A stretch of 64,000 bases of DNA from Agromyces larvae (GTDB taxonomy: Bacteria; Actinomycetota; Actinomycetes; Actinomycetales; Microbacteriaceae): the NCBI RefSeq assembly GCF_022811705.1, contig NZ_CP094528.1:1674001-1738000 (forward strand). The letters run 5' to 3'. Below the pieces are notes generated by a model. The model was not told the origin of the DNA. It worked only from the letters and a program-made list of their open reading frames with translations, and searched no databases. This document shows positions 54,192 through 63,100 of this stretch, in pieces (position 1 is the stretch's first letter; each line of letters opens with the position of its first letter). The translations under genes were made by a program, and so were the position numbers.

Positions 54192-54416
54192 ATGACCGAT
54201 CCGCTGCACCGCGAAGGCGAGTACACCGAGTCCGAGATCCCCGGCGAGCCCGTGCCGACCACGCCCGTCGTCGACGGCGAGTACACCGATTCCGAGCTGC
54301 CGGTCGATGCGGTCGTGCCGAAGGACGCCGTGCCGAAGGACGCCGACGAGGTCGAGGTCGACGAGGTGGAGATCGACGTGATCGAGGTGGATGCCACGGA
54401 CGACGACCTGCGCTGA
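54192..54416 (+). CDS. Small highly acidic protein with two GEYT motifs
   Basis: A 74-residue protein with a strong GAGGAGGAG ribosome-binding site before ATG 54192. Two related units, GEYTESEIPGEP and GEYTDSELPVDA, are spaced 22 residues apart and followed by KDAVPKDADE and an acidic tail (VEVDEVEIDVIEVDATDDDLR). No membrane segment or signal peptide. I do not recognise the family; the composition suggests an intrinsically disordered cytoplasmic protein. It is divergent from eno and convergent with hisS. Confidence 0.7.
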   Translation: MTDPLHREGEYTESEIPGEPVPTTPVVDGEYTDSELPVDAVVPKDAVPKDADEVEVDEVEIDVIEVDATDDDLR

Positions 54417-54457
54417 CGAGGCTGTGCGCTGACGAGGCCGCGCGCCGCGCGACCCGG

Positions 54458-55726
54458 CTACCCGTCGAGTTCGCGGAACGCGAGCTGCGAGGCATCCGCC
54501 GTGGCCGCGTTCACGGTCGCGAACGCGTCGAAGCCGTCGGCCGCGACGCGGTCGAGCAGGCCCTTCAGGTTCTTCACGCGCCGCTCGAGGCGGACGCGCG
54601 CACCGGATGCCACGAGCTCGCCCTTGATCGCGAGCAGGCGTTCGGCGGGGACGTCGGCGTCGTGCACGAGCACGACCGCGCGCGGACGCGCCTCGTCGGC
54701 GGTCTCGAGCAGGTCGACGATGCGCTCGAAGCCGATCGAGAACCCGCACGCCGGCACCTGCTGGCCGAGGAACCGCCCGATCATGCCGTCGTACCGGCCG
54801 CCGCCGCCGAGCGAGTAGCCGTACGCGGGGTGCGCGATCTCGAAGATCGTGCCCGTGTAGTAGCCCATGCCGCGCACCAGCGTCGGGTCGAACTCGATCG
54901 CCGCGTCGGGCAGCGCGGCGCGCAGCGCGAGCAGGTCGCCGTAGGCGTCGCGGTCGAGCCAGGCGGGCGGCTCGCCGTCGTCGAGCAGGTGCCAGTGCGC
55001 CGTTTCGAGTTGGCGCAGTTCGCGGGCGACGTCGTCTTTCTCGACGCCGAGTTCGCGCAGCTCGGCCGCCACGCCGTCGGGCCCGATCTTGTCGAGCTTG
55101 TCGATCGTGATGAGGGCGCGCTCGCGCAGTTCCTCGGGCACGCCCCAGGAGGCGAGGATGCCGGCGAGGATGCGGCGGTCGTTGATGCGGATGGTGCATC
55201 CGGTGAGTCCGAGCGCGTCGAGCGCGGCGAGGGTCGCGGTGAGCAGTTCGAGTTCGGCGAGCGCACTCGCCTCGCCGATGATGTCGATGTCGCACTGCAC
55301 GAACTGGCGGAATCGGCCCTTCTGCGGACGTTCGGCCCGCCAGACCGGCGCGATCTGGATCGACCGGAACACCGGCGGCAGCGCGGCCCGGTGGGTCGCG
55401 TAGAAGCGGGCGAGCGGCACGGTGAGGTCGTAGCGCAGGCCGAGATCGGCCAGCGACAGGGCATCGCCGGATGCCGCGGCCGCCGCCAGGTCGTCGCCGG
55501 TGAGGCCGCGGCGCATCACGGCGAACGCGAGCTTCTCGTTGTCACCGCCGAGCCCGGCGTGCAGCCGCTGCGAGTCCTCCATCACGGGCGTCTCGATCTC
55601 GTCGAAGCCGTGCGCCGCGTACACGCCGCGGATGACGCCCAAGGCGTGCTCGCGGCGGGCCTTCTCGGCGGGGAGGAAATCGCGCATGCCGCGCGGAGGG
55701 GTGACGGGTGCGGCCATGCGCTCCAT
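54458..55726 (-). CDS. hisS: Histidine-tRNA ligase
   Basis: A 422-residue class II synthetase. Motif 1 region (PPRGMRDFLP..R), motif 2 with FRSIQIAPVWRAERPQKGRFRQFVQCD, the histidine-binding LVRGMGYYTGTIFEI and motif 3 GGGGRYDGMIG.FLGQQVPACGFSIGFERI are all visible, with the anticodon-binding domain at the C-terminus. The start may be ATG 55726 or, three codons later, 55717. It is divergent from the epimerase gene. Confidence 0.96.
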   Translation of the reverse strand: MERMAAPVTPPRGMRDFLPAEKARREHALGVIRGVYAAHGFDEIETPVMEDSQRLHAGLGGDNEKLAFAVMRRGLTGDDLAAAAASGDALSLADLGLRYDLTVPLARFYATHRAALPPVFRSIQIAPVWRAERPQKGRFRQFVQCDIDIIGEASALAELELLTATLAALDALGLTGCTIRINDRRILAGILASWGVPEELRERALITIDKLDKIGPDGVAAELRELGVEKDDVARELRQLETAHWHLLDDGEPPAWLDRDAYGDLLALRAALPDAAIEFDPTLVRGMGYYTGTIFEIAHPAYGYSLGGGGRYDGMIGRFLGQQVPACGFSIGFERIVDLLETADEARPRAVVLVHDADVPAERLLAIKGELVASGARVRLERRVKNLKGLLDRVAADGFDAFATVNAATADASQLAFRELDG

Positions 55727-55790
55727 TCTTCCAGGCCCTGCAAGGATGCCTCGACGCGACGTCGCGCGGGTGCGGCCGAGGGCGCCGCCC

Positions 55791-55796
55791 TAGGCT
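55791..55796 (+). promoter_or_regulatory. Candidate -10 box (TAGGCT) of the epimerase gene
   Basis: TAGGCT lies 8 nt before ATG 55805. Confidence 0.4.
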
Positions 55797-55804
55797 CGAG
55801 TGCC

Positions 55805-56644
55805 ATGCGCATCCTCGTGGCCGGTGCGACCGGCGTCCTCGGTTCCCGGGTCCTCCCCCGGCTCGTCGCCGACGGTCACGACGTCTTCGGCACGACGCGC
55901 AGCCGCGCCCGCTTCCCGATCGTCGCGGCGACGGGCGCGCGGCCGATCGCGATGGATGCGTTCGAGGCCGACTCCGTCGCCGCCGCGATCGGCGTCGCGC
56001 GGCCCGACGCGATCGTGCACCTGCTCACCGATCTCGCCGCTCGCGACTTCGCGAACAGCGCCCGGCTCCGCGTCGAGGGCACGGCGAACCTCGTCGACGC
56101 GGCCCTCGCCGCGGGCGTGGAGCGCATGGTCGCCGAGAGCATCTCGTGGGTCGGCGAGCCGGGCGATGAGCCGGCCGCCGAGGATGTGCCGTTCGCGGTC
56201 GACCGGGCGAGCGGCGCGCCCGCGTACGCGGCCGTCGAGTCGCTCGAGCGGGAGATCGCGCGGATGCCTCGCGGCACCGTGCTGCGGTACGGCCTGCTCT
56301 ACGGTGCGGGCACCTGGTACGCGGCCGACGGCCCGTCGACCCGCGACGCGGGTCGGGGCGCCGTCCGCGCGACGACCGACCGCACGAGCTGGGTGCACGC
56401 CGACGATGCCGCGGCGGCGACGGTGCTCGCGCTCGGCTGGGAGGCCGCGGTCGTCCACGTCGCCGACGACGAGCCGACGCGGCTGGCCGAGTGGGGCCCG
56501 GTGCTCGCCCGGCGCGCGGGCTTCGCGGGCGACCCCGAGCTCGGCGCCGCAGCCCCGGGTCGCGCCGTCGACAACGCGCTCGCACGATCACTCGGCTGGA
56601 CCCCGGCGCACCCGGACTGGCGCGACGGGCTCGGGCTCGGCTGA
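55805..56644 (+). CDS. NAD(P)-dependent epimerase/dehydratase family protein
   Basis: A 279-residue extended-SDR protein. The Rossmann motif ILVAGATGVLGSRVLPRLVADGHDV is at residues 3-27, DAIVHLLTDLA corresponds to strand 4, and WVHADDAAAATVLAL to the substrate-domain entry. The usual YxxxK catalytic dyad is not obvious (AYAAVESLE), so it may be an atypical SDR or NmrA-like NADP sensor. It stands alone between divergent hisS and convergent mazG. Confidence 0.86.
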   Translation: MRILVAGATGVLGSRVLPRLVADGHDVFGTTRSRARFPIVAATGARPIAMDAFEADSVAAAIGVARPDAIVHLLTDLAARDFANSARLRVEGTANLVDAALAAGVERMVAESISWVGEPGDEPAAEDVPFAVDRASGAPAYAAVESLEREIARMPRGTVLRYGLLYGAGTWYAADGPSTRDAGRGAVRATTDRTSWVHADDAAAATVLALGWEAAVVHVADDEPTRLAEWGPVLARRAGFAGDPELGAAAPGRAVDNALARSLGWTPAHPDWRDGLGLG

Positions 56645-56686
56645 GTCCCCGTCGGCGAGCTCGGCGCGCTCCGCTCGGCTCGCGGC

Positions 56687-57343
56687 TCACCCCGCGCGCC
56701 GCGCCTCCTCGGCGCGCACCTGCGCCTGGAAGTCGCGGATCGCCCCGCGCAGCGCCCGCTCGGCGTCGAGGCCGCGGGCCCGGGCGGATGCCACGAGCGC
56801 GAGCAGTTCGGCGCCGAGCTCTGCCTCGGTCTCGGGGACGGCCCAGCCCGAGGCATCCGCCTCTTGCTCGGGCGCGACGCCCGCCTGCTCGGCCTTGCCG
56901 ATCACCTTGTCGGCGAGCGCGAGCGCGGGCATGCCCTGGGGCACCCCGTCGAGCACGCTCGTGCGGTGCGGTTTCTCGTCGCGCTTCAGGTCGTCCCAGA
57001 AGGCGACCACGTCGGCAGCGGTCTCGGCGCGCCGGTCGCCGAAGACGTGCGGATGCCGCGACACCATCTTGGCCGTCATGTGCCGCGCCACGTCCTGGAT
57101 GTCGAACTCCTCCCCGGCCGTGTGCGCGGCGAGGTCGGCGTGGAACAGCACCTGGTAGAGCACGTCGCCGAGCTCCTCGATCAGCTCGGCGCGGTCGCCG
57201 GCCTCGATGGCCTCGACGAGCTCCCAGCACTCCTCGACGAGGTAGCGCACGAGCGATTCGTGCGTCTGCTCGGCGTCCCACGGGCAGCCGCCGGGTGCGC
57301 GGAGCAGGGCGACGGTGGCGATCAGCTCATCGAGGTCGGACAT
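56687..57343 (-). CDS. mazG: Nucleoside triphosphate pyrophosphohydrolase MazG
   Basis: A 218-residue MazG. The N-terminal domain holds the metal-binding pattern LRAPGGCPWDAEQTHESL, VEECWELVEAI and EELGDVLYQVLFHADLA; the C-terminal part with PALALADKVIGKAEQAG is a shorter second domain. It hydrolyses (d)NTPs to monophosphates, cleaning damaged nucleotides. The gene follows the OsmC gene closely (10 bp). Confidence 0.94.
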   Translation of the reverse strand: MSDLDELIATVALLRAPGGCPWDAEQTHESLVRYLVEECWELVEAIEAGDRAELIEELGDVLYQVLFHADLAAHTAGEEFDIQDVARHMTAKMVSRHPHVFGDRRAETAADVVAFWDDLKRDEKPHRTSVLDGVPQGMPALALADKVIGKAEQAGVAPEQEADASGWAVPETEAELGAELLALVASARARGLDAERALRGAIRDFQAQVRAEEARRAG

Positions 57344-57352
57344 GCCCCAAGC

Positions 57353-57847
57353 CTAGGAGCGCGGTGTCGCTGCGGCATCGGCGACCACGATCGTCGGCTC
57401 GTGCCGCACCTGGAACGCGACCGAACGCGCGATGAAGCAGAACTCGCCGACCTGCGCGTGCAGCCGCTGCGCGACCCCCGGGTCGCTGCCCGGCGCGACC
57501 GTCACGCGCGGACGCAGGGTGACGGAGGCGAACCGGCCGCTGCCGTCGGTCTCCTCCACCATGACGCCGGTCGGGGCATCCTGGTAGCCGACGACCACCA
57601 CCCCCGCCCGGGACGCGAGGTGCAGGTACCAGAGCAGGTGGCACTGGGCGAGCGAGGCGACGAGCAGCTGCTCGGGATTCCAGCGCGTCGGGTCGCCGCG
57701 GAACGACGGGTCGGATGACCCGGGCAGCTGCGGCAGGCCGGGCGCGGTGATGACGTGGTCGCGCGAGTAGGCGCGGTAGTCGGCGGTGCCGCGGCCGAGG
57801 TCGCCGACCCAGTCGAGGCCGAGTTCGTAGTGGTGTTCGCGGGTCAT
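57353..57847 (-). CDS. OsmC family peroxiredoxin-like protein
   Basis: A 164-residue OsmC/Ohr-fold protein. Catalytic cysteines appear in LLVASLAQCHLLWYLHLASRAG and VGEFCFIARSVAF. Starting MTREHHYELGLDWVGDLGRGT it matches the OsmC-like subgroup of actinobacteria. It reduces organic hydroperoxides. The ATG overlaps the GntR stop (ATGA), so both genes are co-transcribed and GntR is the probable regulator. Confidence 0.9.
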   Translation of the reverse strand: MTREHHYELGLDWVGDLGRGTADYRAYSRDHVITAPGLPQLPGSSDPSFRGDPTRWNPEQLLVASLAQCHLLWYLHLASRAGVVVVGYQDAPTGVMVEETDGSGRFASVTLRPRVTVAPGSDPGVAQRLHAQVGEFCFIARSVAFQVRHEPTIVVADAAATPRS

Positions 57848-58485
57848 CGGCTGGTCCTCTCGTCGGTGGCCGCGATCGCGGCGGCGGTGGTCATGGCGTG
57901 CTCGCGCGCGGCGGTTGCGGCCGCCCGGGGGTCGCCCGCCGCGATCGCGGCGAGCAGGTCGCGGTGCGCGTCGTCGACGGTGGCGGCCCGGTCGCCGGCC
58001 GCCAGGTAGGCCCGCGTGGAGACCGTGATGCGGTCCCAGTACGCGCGCAGGGTGTCGACGATCACGCGGTTGCCCGCGAGTTCGGCCACCCGCAGGTGGA
58101 AGGCGCGGTTGCCCTCCGCTGCGGCGGCGAGGTCGCCGGATCTGGTCGTCGCGTCGGTCGCGTCGGCGAGCCGGTCGAGTTCGGCGAGCCGCGCGGGTGC
58201 GAGCTCGCCGGCGGCGACGAGTTCGGCCAGGCGCGCCGCCGCGTGCGCCTCGAGCGCGGCGCGGGCCTCGAACAGGTCGGCCAGGTCGCGCCCGACGGTG
58301 AGACGCACCCGGATGCCCCGCCCCGCCGCGTGCACGAGGCCCTCGGCGTCGAGGCGTTGCAGGGCCTCGCGCACGGGGGTGCGACTCACCTCGAGCCGCT
58401 GGGCGAGCGCGGTCTCGCTGATGCGGTCGGCCGGGTCGAGCCCGCCTGACACGACGAGGTCGCGGAGGTCGTCGTACACGGTCAT
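57844..58485 (-). CDS. GntR-family (FCD) transcriptional regulator
   Basis: A 213-residue GntR/FadR-type regulator: wHTH at about 1-65 (ISETALAQRLEVSRTPVREALQRLDAEGLVH) and an all-helical FCD ligand domain with the EARAALEAHAAARLAE and ...NRAFHLRVAELAGN metal-site helices. The start at 58485 (MTVYDDLRDLV) is the natural family start. It is coupled to the OsmC gene and divergent from nhaA. Confidence 0.9.
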   Translation of the reverse strand: MTVYDDLRDLVVSGGLDPADRISETALAQRLEVSRTPVREALQRLDAEGLVHAAGRGIRVRLTVGRDLADLFEARAALEAHAAARLAELVAAGELAPARLAELDRLADATDATTRSGDLAAAAEGNRAFHLRVAELAGNRVIVDTLRAYWDRITVSTRAYLAAGDRAATVDDAHRDLLAAIAAGDPRAAATAAREHAMTTAAAIAATDERTSR

Positions 58486-58496
58486 AGCCGTCACTA

Positions 58497-58543
58497 TTGC
58501 ATACATTCCAACTCGTTGCATCCAATAATCCCCTGGCTAGACT
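58497..58543 (+). promoter_or_regulatory. nhaA promoter overlapping a candidate GntR operator
   Basis: TTGCAT (58516-58521) and TAGACT (58538-58543) form a -35/-10 pair with 16-bp spacing towards nhaA. A second TTGCAT lies at 58497-58502, 19 bp before the first, giving repeated TTGCAT(A/C)C words within the GntR promoter region. Confidence 0.55.
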
Positions 58544-58612
58544 GTGCGGCAGGTGAGCTGGGAAGTCTGGTCAGCACCGCTTCGACGACCCCGACCGAGA
58601 CTGCGAGGGCCC

Positions 58613-59812
58613 ATGCACCTGCTCCGCTCCGAACGAGCCGCCGCCATGTTCCTGCTCGCCGCGGCCGCACTCGGCCTCGCCCTCGCGAACTCCCCCGTCG
58701 GCCCCGCCCTCCTCGCGGCGAAGTCCGCGCACCTCGACGTGCCGTGGCTCGGGCTCGACCTCTCGGCCGGGCACTGGATCAGCGACGGCCTGCTCGCGAT
58801 CTTCTTCTTCATCGTCGCCGTCGAGCTCAAGCGCGAGCTCGTTATCGGCGAGCTGAACTCGCTCGACAAGGCCCTGCTGCCCGCGATCGCCGCCGCCGGC
58901 GGCGTCGCCGTGCCGGCGCTCGTCTTCGTCGCGTTCACGGCGGGGACGCCGACGGCGAACGGATGGCCCATCCCGACCGCGACCGACATCGCCTTCGCCC
59001 TCGGCGTGCTCGCGGTGTTCGGCACCTTCATCCCCACGCGGGTGCGCATCTTCCTGCTCGCGCTCGCGGTGCTCGACGACCTCGTCGCGATCCTGATCAT
59101 CGCGTTCTTCTTCACGACCGACGTCGACTTCGCGATGGTCGGGTTCGCCGCGATCGCCGTCACCGCGTTCGCCGCCGTGACGCGGGTGCTGAAGCCGCGC
59201 TCACCCTACGTGCTCGCGCGCCGCCCGCAGTGGCCGATCGCGGTCGTGCTGTGCGGGCTCGCCGTGCTCGCCTGGTACTTCACGTACCGTTCGGGCGTGC
59301 ACGCGACGATCGCGGGCGTCGCGCTCGGACTCGTCGCGTCGCGCCGGCCCGGCGGGCGTGCCGCGCACACGCTCGAGCCCTGGTCCAACGGTGTGGTGCT
59401 GCCGCTGTTCGCGCTGTCGGCGGCGATGGTCGCGGTGCCGCAGGTGCGGCCGGCCGAGCTGGACCCGGCGTTCTGGGGCATCCTCGTGGGGCTGCCGGTC
59501 GGCAAGCTGATCGGCATCACGGCCGCCGGCTGGCTGGGCGGCCTGGTCGCCGCACGCCGCACCGGCCACCGGCTCGCCCTCGGCGACCTCGCGACGATCG
59601 GCACCCTCGGCGGCATCGGGTTCACCGTGTCGCTGCTCATGAACGAGCTCGCGTTCGCCGCCCACCGCGATGTCGCAGCCGAAGGGACCCTCGCCGTGCT
59701 GCTCGGCTCGGGCATCGCGATCGTGGCATCCGGGTTCGTCGTCAGCGCCCGCTCGCGCTGGTACCGACGGCACGGCGGCCGCGCCGGTCAGGGCGGCGCG
59801 CTCTCGCGCTGA
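58613..59812 (+). CDS. nhaA: Na+/H+ antiporter NhaA
   Basis: A 399-residue NhaA with 12 helices, exchanging external protons for internal Na+. The ion-binding DD pair is in LALAVLDDLVAILIIAFFF, and PTATDIAFALGVLA is the family signature helix. The start ATG 58613 has GAGGG upstream; the GTG at 58544 abuts the -10 box and is unlikely. The start leaves a ~60-nt leader. Confidence 0.96.
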   Translation: MHLLRSERAAAMFLLAAAALGLALANSPVGPALLAAKSAHLDVPWLGLDLSAGHWISDGLLAIFFFIVAVELKRELVIGELNSLDKALLPAIAAAGGVAVPALVFVAFTAGTPTANGWPIPTATDIAFALGVLAVFGTFIPTRVRIFLLALAVLDDLVAILIIAFFFTTDVDFAMVGFAAIAVTAFAAVTRVLKPRSPYVLARRPQWPIAVVLCGLAVLAWYFTYRSGVHATIAGVALGLVASRRPGGRAAHTLEPWSNGVVLPLFALSAAMVAVPQVRPAELDPAFWGILVGLPVGKLIGITAAGWLGGLVAARRTGHRLALGDLATIGTLGGIGFTVSLLMNELAFAAHRDVAAEGTLAVLLGSGIAIVASGFVVSARSRWYRRHGGRAGQGGALSR

Positions 59813-59850
59813 GCGCGGCCGTCGGCGAACCCCCGTGGGAGGATCGACAC

Positions 59851-60147
59851 GTGCCGACGAACGAACCCGCGAGCCGACATCTCACCGCCGAACTGCGCCC
59901 CGTGCGGCACCGAGGGCTCCGCAAGGCACTGCACCTCACGGTGCTGACGCTCGGCGAGGCGACCGGGCTCGGCGGTCCGTCGATCGCCGACCTCGTCGTG
60001 CTCCGACGGGACACGGGCCTGCCCGTCATCCGCACCAAGGCGGGCGCCCTCGACGAGGCCGACGCACTGCTGCGGGCCATCCAGGCCGATCTCGACCGTC
60101 TCTCGGTCGAGGAGTTCCTCACCGAGTGGGGCCACCTGGGCGACTGA
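59851..60147 (+). CDS. Hypothetical protein, 98 aa
   Basis: Starts at GTG 59851 with GGGAGG 8 nt upstream, 38 bp after nhaA, so it may be co-transcribed. It has a basic N-terminus (RHRGLRKALHLTVLTLGEATGLGG), a central VVLRRDTGLPVIRTKAG strand pair and an acidic helical C-terminus. No family recognised; cytoplasmic. Confidence 0.6.
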   Translation: MPTNEPASRHLTAELRPVRHRGLRKALHLTVLTLGEATGLGGPSIADLVVLRRDTGLPVIRTKAGALDEADALLRAIQADLDRLSVEEFLTEWGHLGD

Positions 60148-60188
60148 GCCGACGGCGCCCCGCCGCGCTCACCGCGAGCGCGCGGCCG

Positions 60189-63100
60189 TCAGCTCGCAGC
60201 CGCGGCCGCGCCGGCCTCCTCCGTCGCCGGCTCGGGCGCCGGGAAGATCACCTCGATGAGCCTCGACACCCACGCGATCAGGTCGCCGTCGCCGGGTGCC
60301 TCGCCGCCGGGCGTCGGGAACGGCACCAGGATCACGTCGTTCTGCGCGAACACCTTCGCGCCCGGGTACATCCGCTCGAGGCGCACCCGACGCGAATCGG
60401 GCAGCTTCGCCGGCGCGAGCCGCAGCTTGGTGCCGGTCGCGATGACGTCGCTGAGGCCCGCGAGCTGCGCCTGCCGGCGCAGGCGCGACACCGCGACGAG
60501 GTGCTGCACCGCCTCGGGCGGCTCGCCGTACCGGTCGACGATCTCCTCGAGCACCTGGTCGATCTGGCCGTCCTTCGCCGCCGGCCCGGACGCCGCCGAC
60601 AGCTTCTGGTACGCCTCGAGCCGCAGCCGCTCGCTGTCGACGTAGTCGTCGGGGATGTGCGCGTCGACCGGCAGCTCGAGCCGCAGCTCGGTCTGCCCCT
60701 CGGCCACGTCGCCGCGGAACGCCGATACCGCCTCGCCGATCATGCGCAGGTAGAGGTCGAAGCCGACGCCCGCGATATGCCCCGCCTGCTCGGCGCCGAG
60801 CAGGTTGCCCGCGCCGCGGATCTCGAGGTCTTTCAGGGCGATCTGCATGCCGCCGCCGAGCTCGTTGTTCGCCGCGATCGTCGAGAGCCGGTCGTGCGCG
60901 GTCTCGCTGAGCGGCTTGTTCGGGTCGTACAGGAAGTACGCGTACGCGCGCTCGCGCCCGCGCCCCACGCGCCCGCGCAACTGGTGCAGCTGCGAGAGAC
61001 CGTACTTGTCGGCGCGGTCGATGATGATCGTGTTCGCGTTCGAAATGTCGAGCCCCGTCTCGATGATCGTCGTCGAGACGAGCACGTCGAACTTGCGCTC
61101 CCAGAAGTCGTTCACGATCTGGTCCAGCACGTGCTCGTTGAGCTGGCCGTGCGCGACCGCGATGCGCGCCTCGGGCACGAGCTCGGCGAGCTGGGCGGCG
61201 ACCCGGTTGATCGACGACACCCGGTTGTGCACGAAGAACACCTGGCCCTCGCGCAGCATCTCGCGGCGGATCGCGGCGGCCACCTGCTGGTCGGTGTACG
61301 GCCCGACGTAGGTGAGGATCGGGTGCCGATCCTCGGGCGGGGTGGCGAGCGTCGACATCTCGCGGATGCCGGTGACCGCCATCTCGAGCGTGCGCGGGAT
61401 GGGGGTGGCGCTCATCGCGAGGATGTCGACGTTGGTCTTCAGCTTCTTCAGCTGGTCTTTGTGCTCGACGCCGAACCGCTGCTCCTCGTCGATGATGAGC
61501 AGCCCCAGGTCTTTGAACCGCAGCTTCTCGGTGAGGATGCGGTGGGTGCCGATGACCAGGTCGACGGTGCCGTCGGCCAGGCCCGCGATCGTCTCGCGCG
61601 CCTCCTTGTCGGTCTGGAAGCGGCTGAGCGCCCGCACGTGCACGGGGAACCCGGCGAACCGCTCGCTGAACGTCTCGAAGTGCTGCTTCACGAGCAGGGT
61701 CGTCGGCACGAGCATCGCGACCTGTTTGCCGTCTTGGATCGCCTTGAACGCCGCGCGCACCGCGACCTCGGTCTTGCCGAAGCCGACGTCGCCGGCCAGC
61801 AGCCGGTCCATCGGGATGGGCCGCTCCATGTCGGCCTTCACCTCGTCGATGGTCTGCAGCTGGTCGAGCGTCTCGACGTAGGGGAACGCCTCTTCGAGCT
61901 CGTGCTGCCAGGGGGTGTCGGGCCCGAACGCGTGCCCCTTCGACGCCATCCGCGCCGAGTACAGCTTCACGAGCTCGACCGCGATGTCGCGCACCGCCTT
62001 GCGCGCCCGGCTCTTGGCCTGCGACCAGTCGCTGCCGCCCATCTTCGACAGGCTGGGCGACTCGCCGCCGACGTACCGCGACAGCAGGTCGAGCTGGTCC
62101 ATCGGCACGTAGAGCCGGTCGCCGGCCTGGCCGCGCTTGGACGGCGCGTACTCGAGCACGAGGTACTCGCGCACCGCCTTCGGCTGCTGCTTGATGCCGG
62201 TGCGCGTCGGCCCGGTCGGCCGGGCACCGGTCGCGACCTCGCGCTGCACGAGCTCGACGAACCGGCCGATGCCGTGGGTCGAGTGCACGACGTAGTCGCC
62301 GGGCTTCAGCTGCAGCGGGTCGACGACGTTGCGGCGTCGGGTCGCGAGCTTCTTGCCCTGGCGCGCGTCGTAGCCCGCGGCGCGACCGTAGAACTCGGCC
62401 TCGGCGACGAGCCCGATCTTCGCCTCGGGCACCTCGAACCCGCGTGCGGCGTCGGCCTGCACGAGGTAGGCGACGCCCGCCTCCAGGTCGCCCGGCACCT
62501 CGTCGACGATGCGCGCGGCGAGCCCCGAATCGGCGAGCACGTCGCGGGCGCGCTCGACCAGGCCGTGCCCGGCGGCGGCGACGACGAGGCTCCACCCGTC
62601 GCGCAGCCGGCCGCCGACGTGCTCGACCGCACCCTCGACGTTGCCCTGGAAGCTCGGCATCGCATTCGCCGCGACGCGCACGTACGAGGCATCCGGCCCG
62701 GCCGCGTCCTCGGCGGCCTCGCCCGCGTCGAAGCTCGAGAGCGTCCACCACGCGCGCTGCGGATCGGGCTCGCCCGGGGCGCTGAACAGCGCCGCCTCGC
62801 GCAGGTCGGCGACCGAGAGGAAGTCGCCCGCGGCGAGATCGATCGGCGCGCCGGCGCCCATGGTCGCCGCGCTCCAGGCGGCGGCGAGGAACTCGCGGTT
62901 CGTCTCGCCGAGGCTGATCGCGCGCCCCTCGACGCGTTCGGGCGCGAGCACCGCGACCGCGGCGCCCTCGGGGAGGTACTGCGTGACCGGCACCAGCCGG
63001 TCGATGAGGGCGGGCGCGAGCGACTCCATGCCCTCGACCGGGATGCCCTCGGCGAGCTTCTCGAGCATGCCCGACAGCGTCGGGAACTCGTGCACCATCT

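Noticed and set aside
60169..62751. 860-codon minus frame overlapping mfd
   Set aside because: Arg/Ala/Gly-rich out-of-frame reading of mfd with no recognisable domain.
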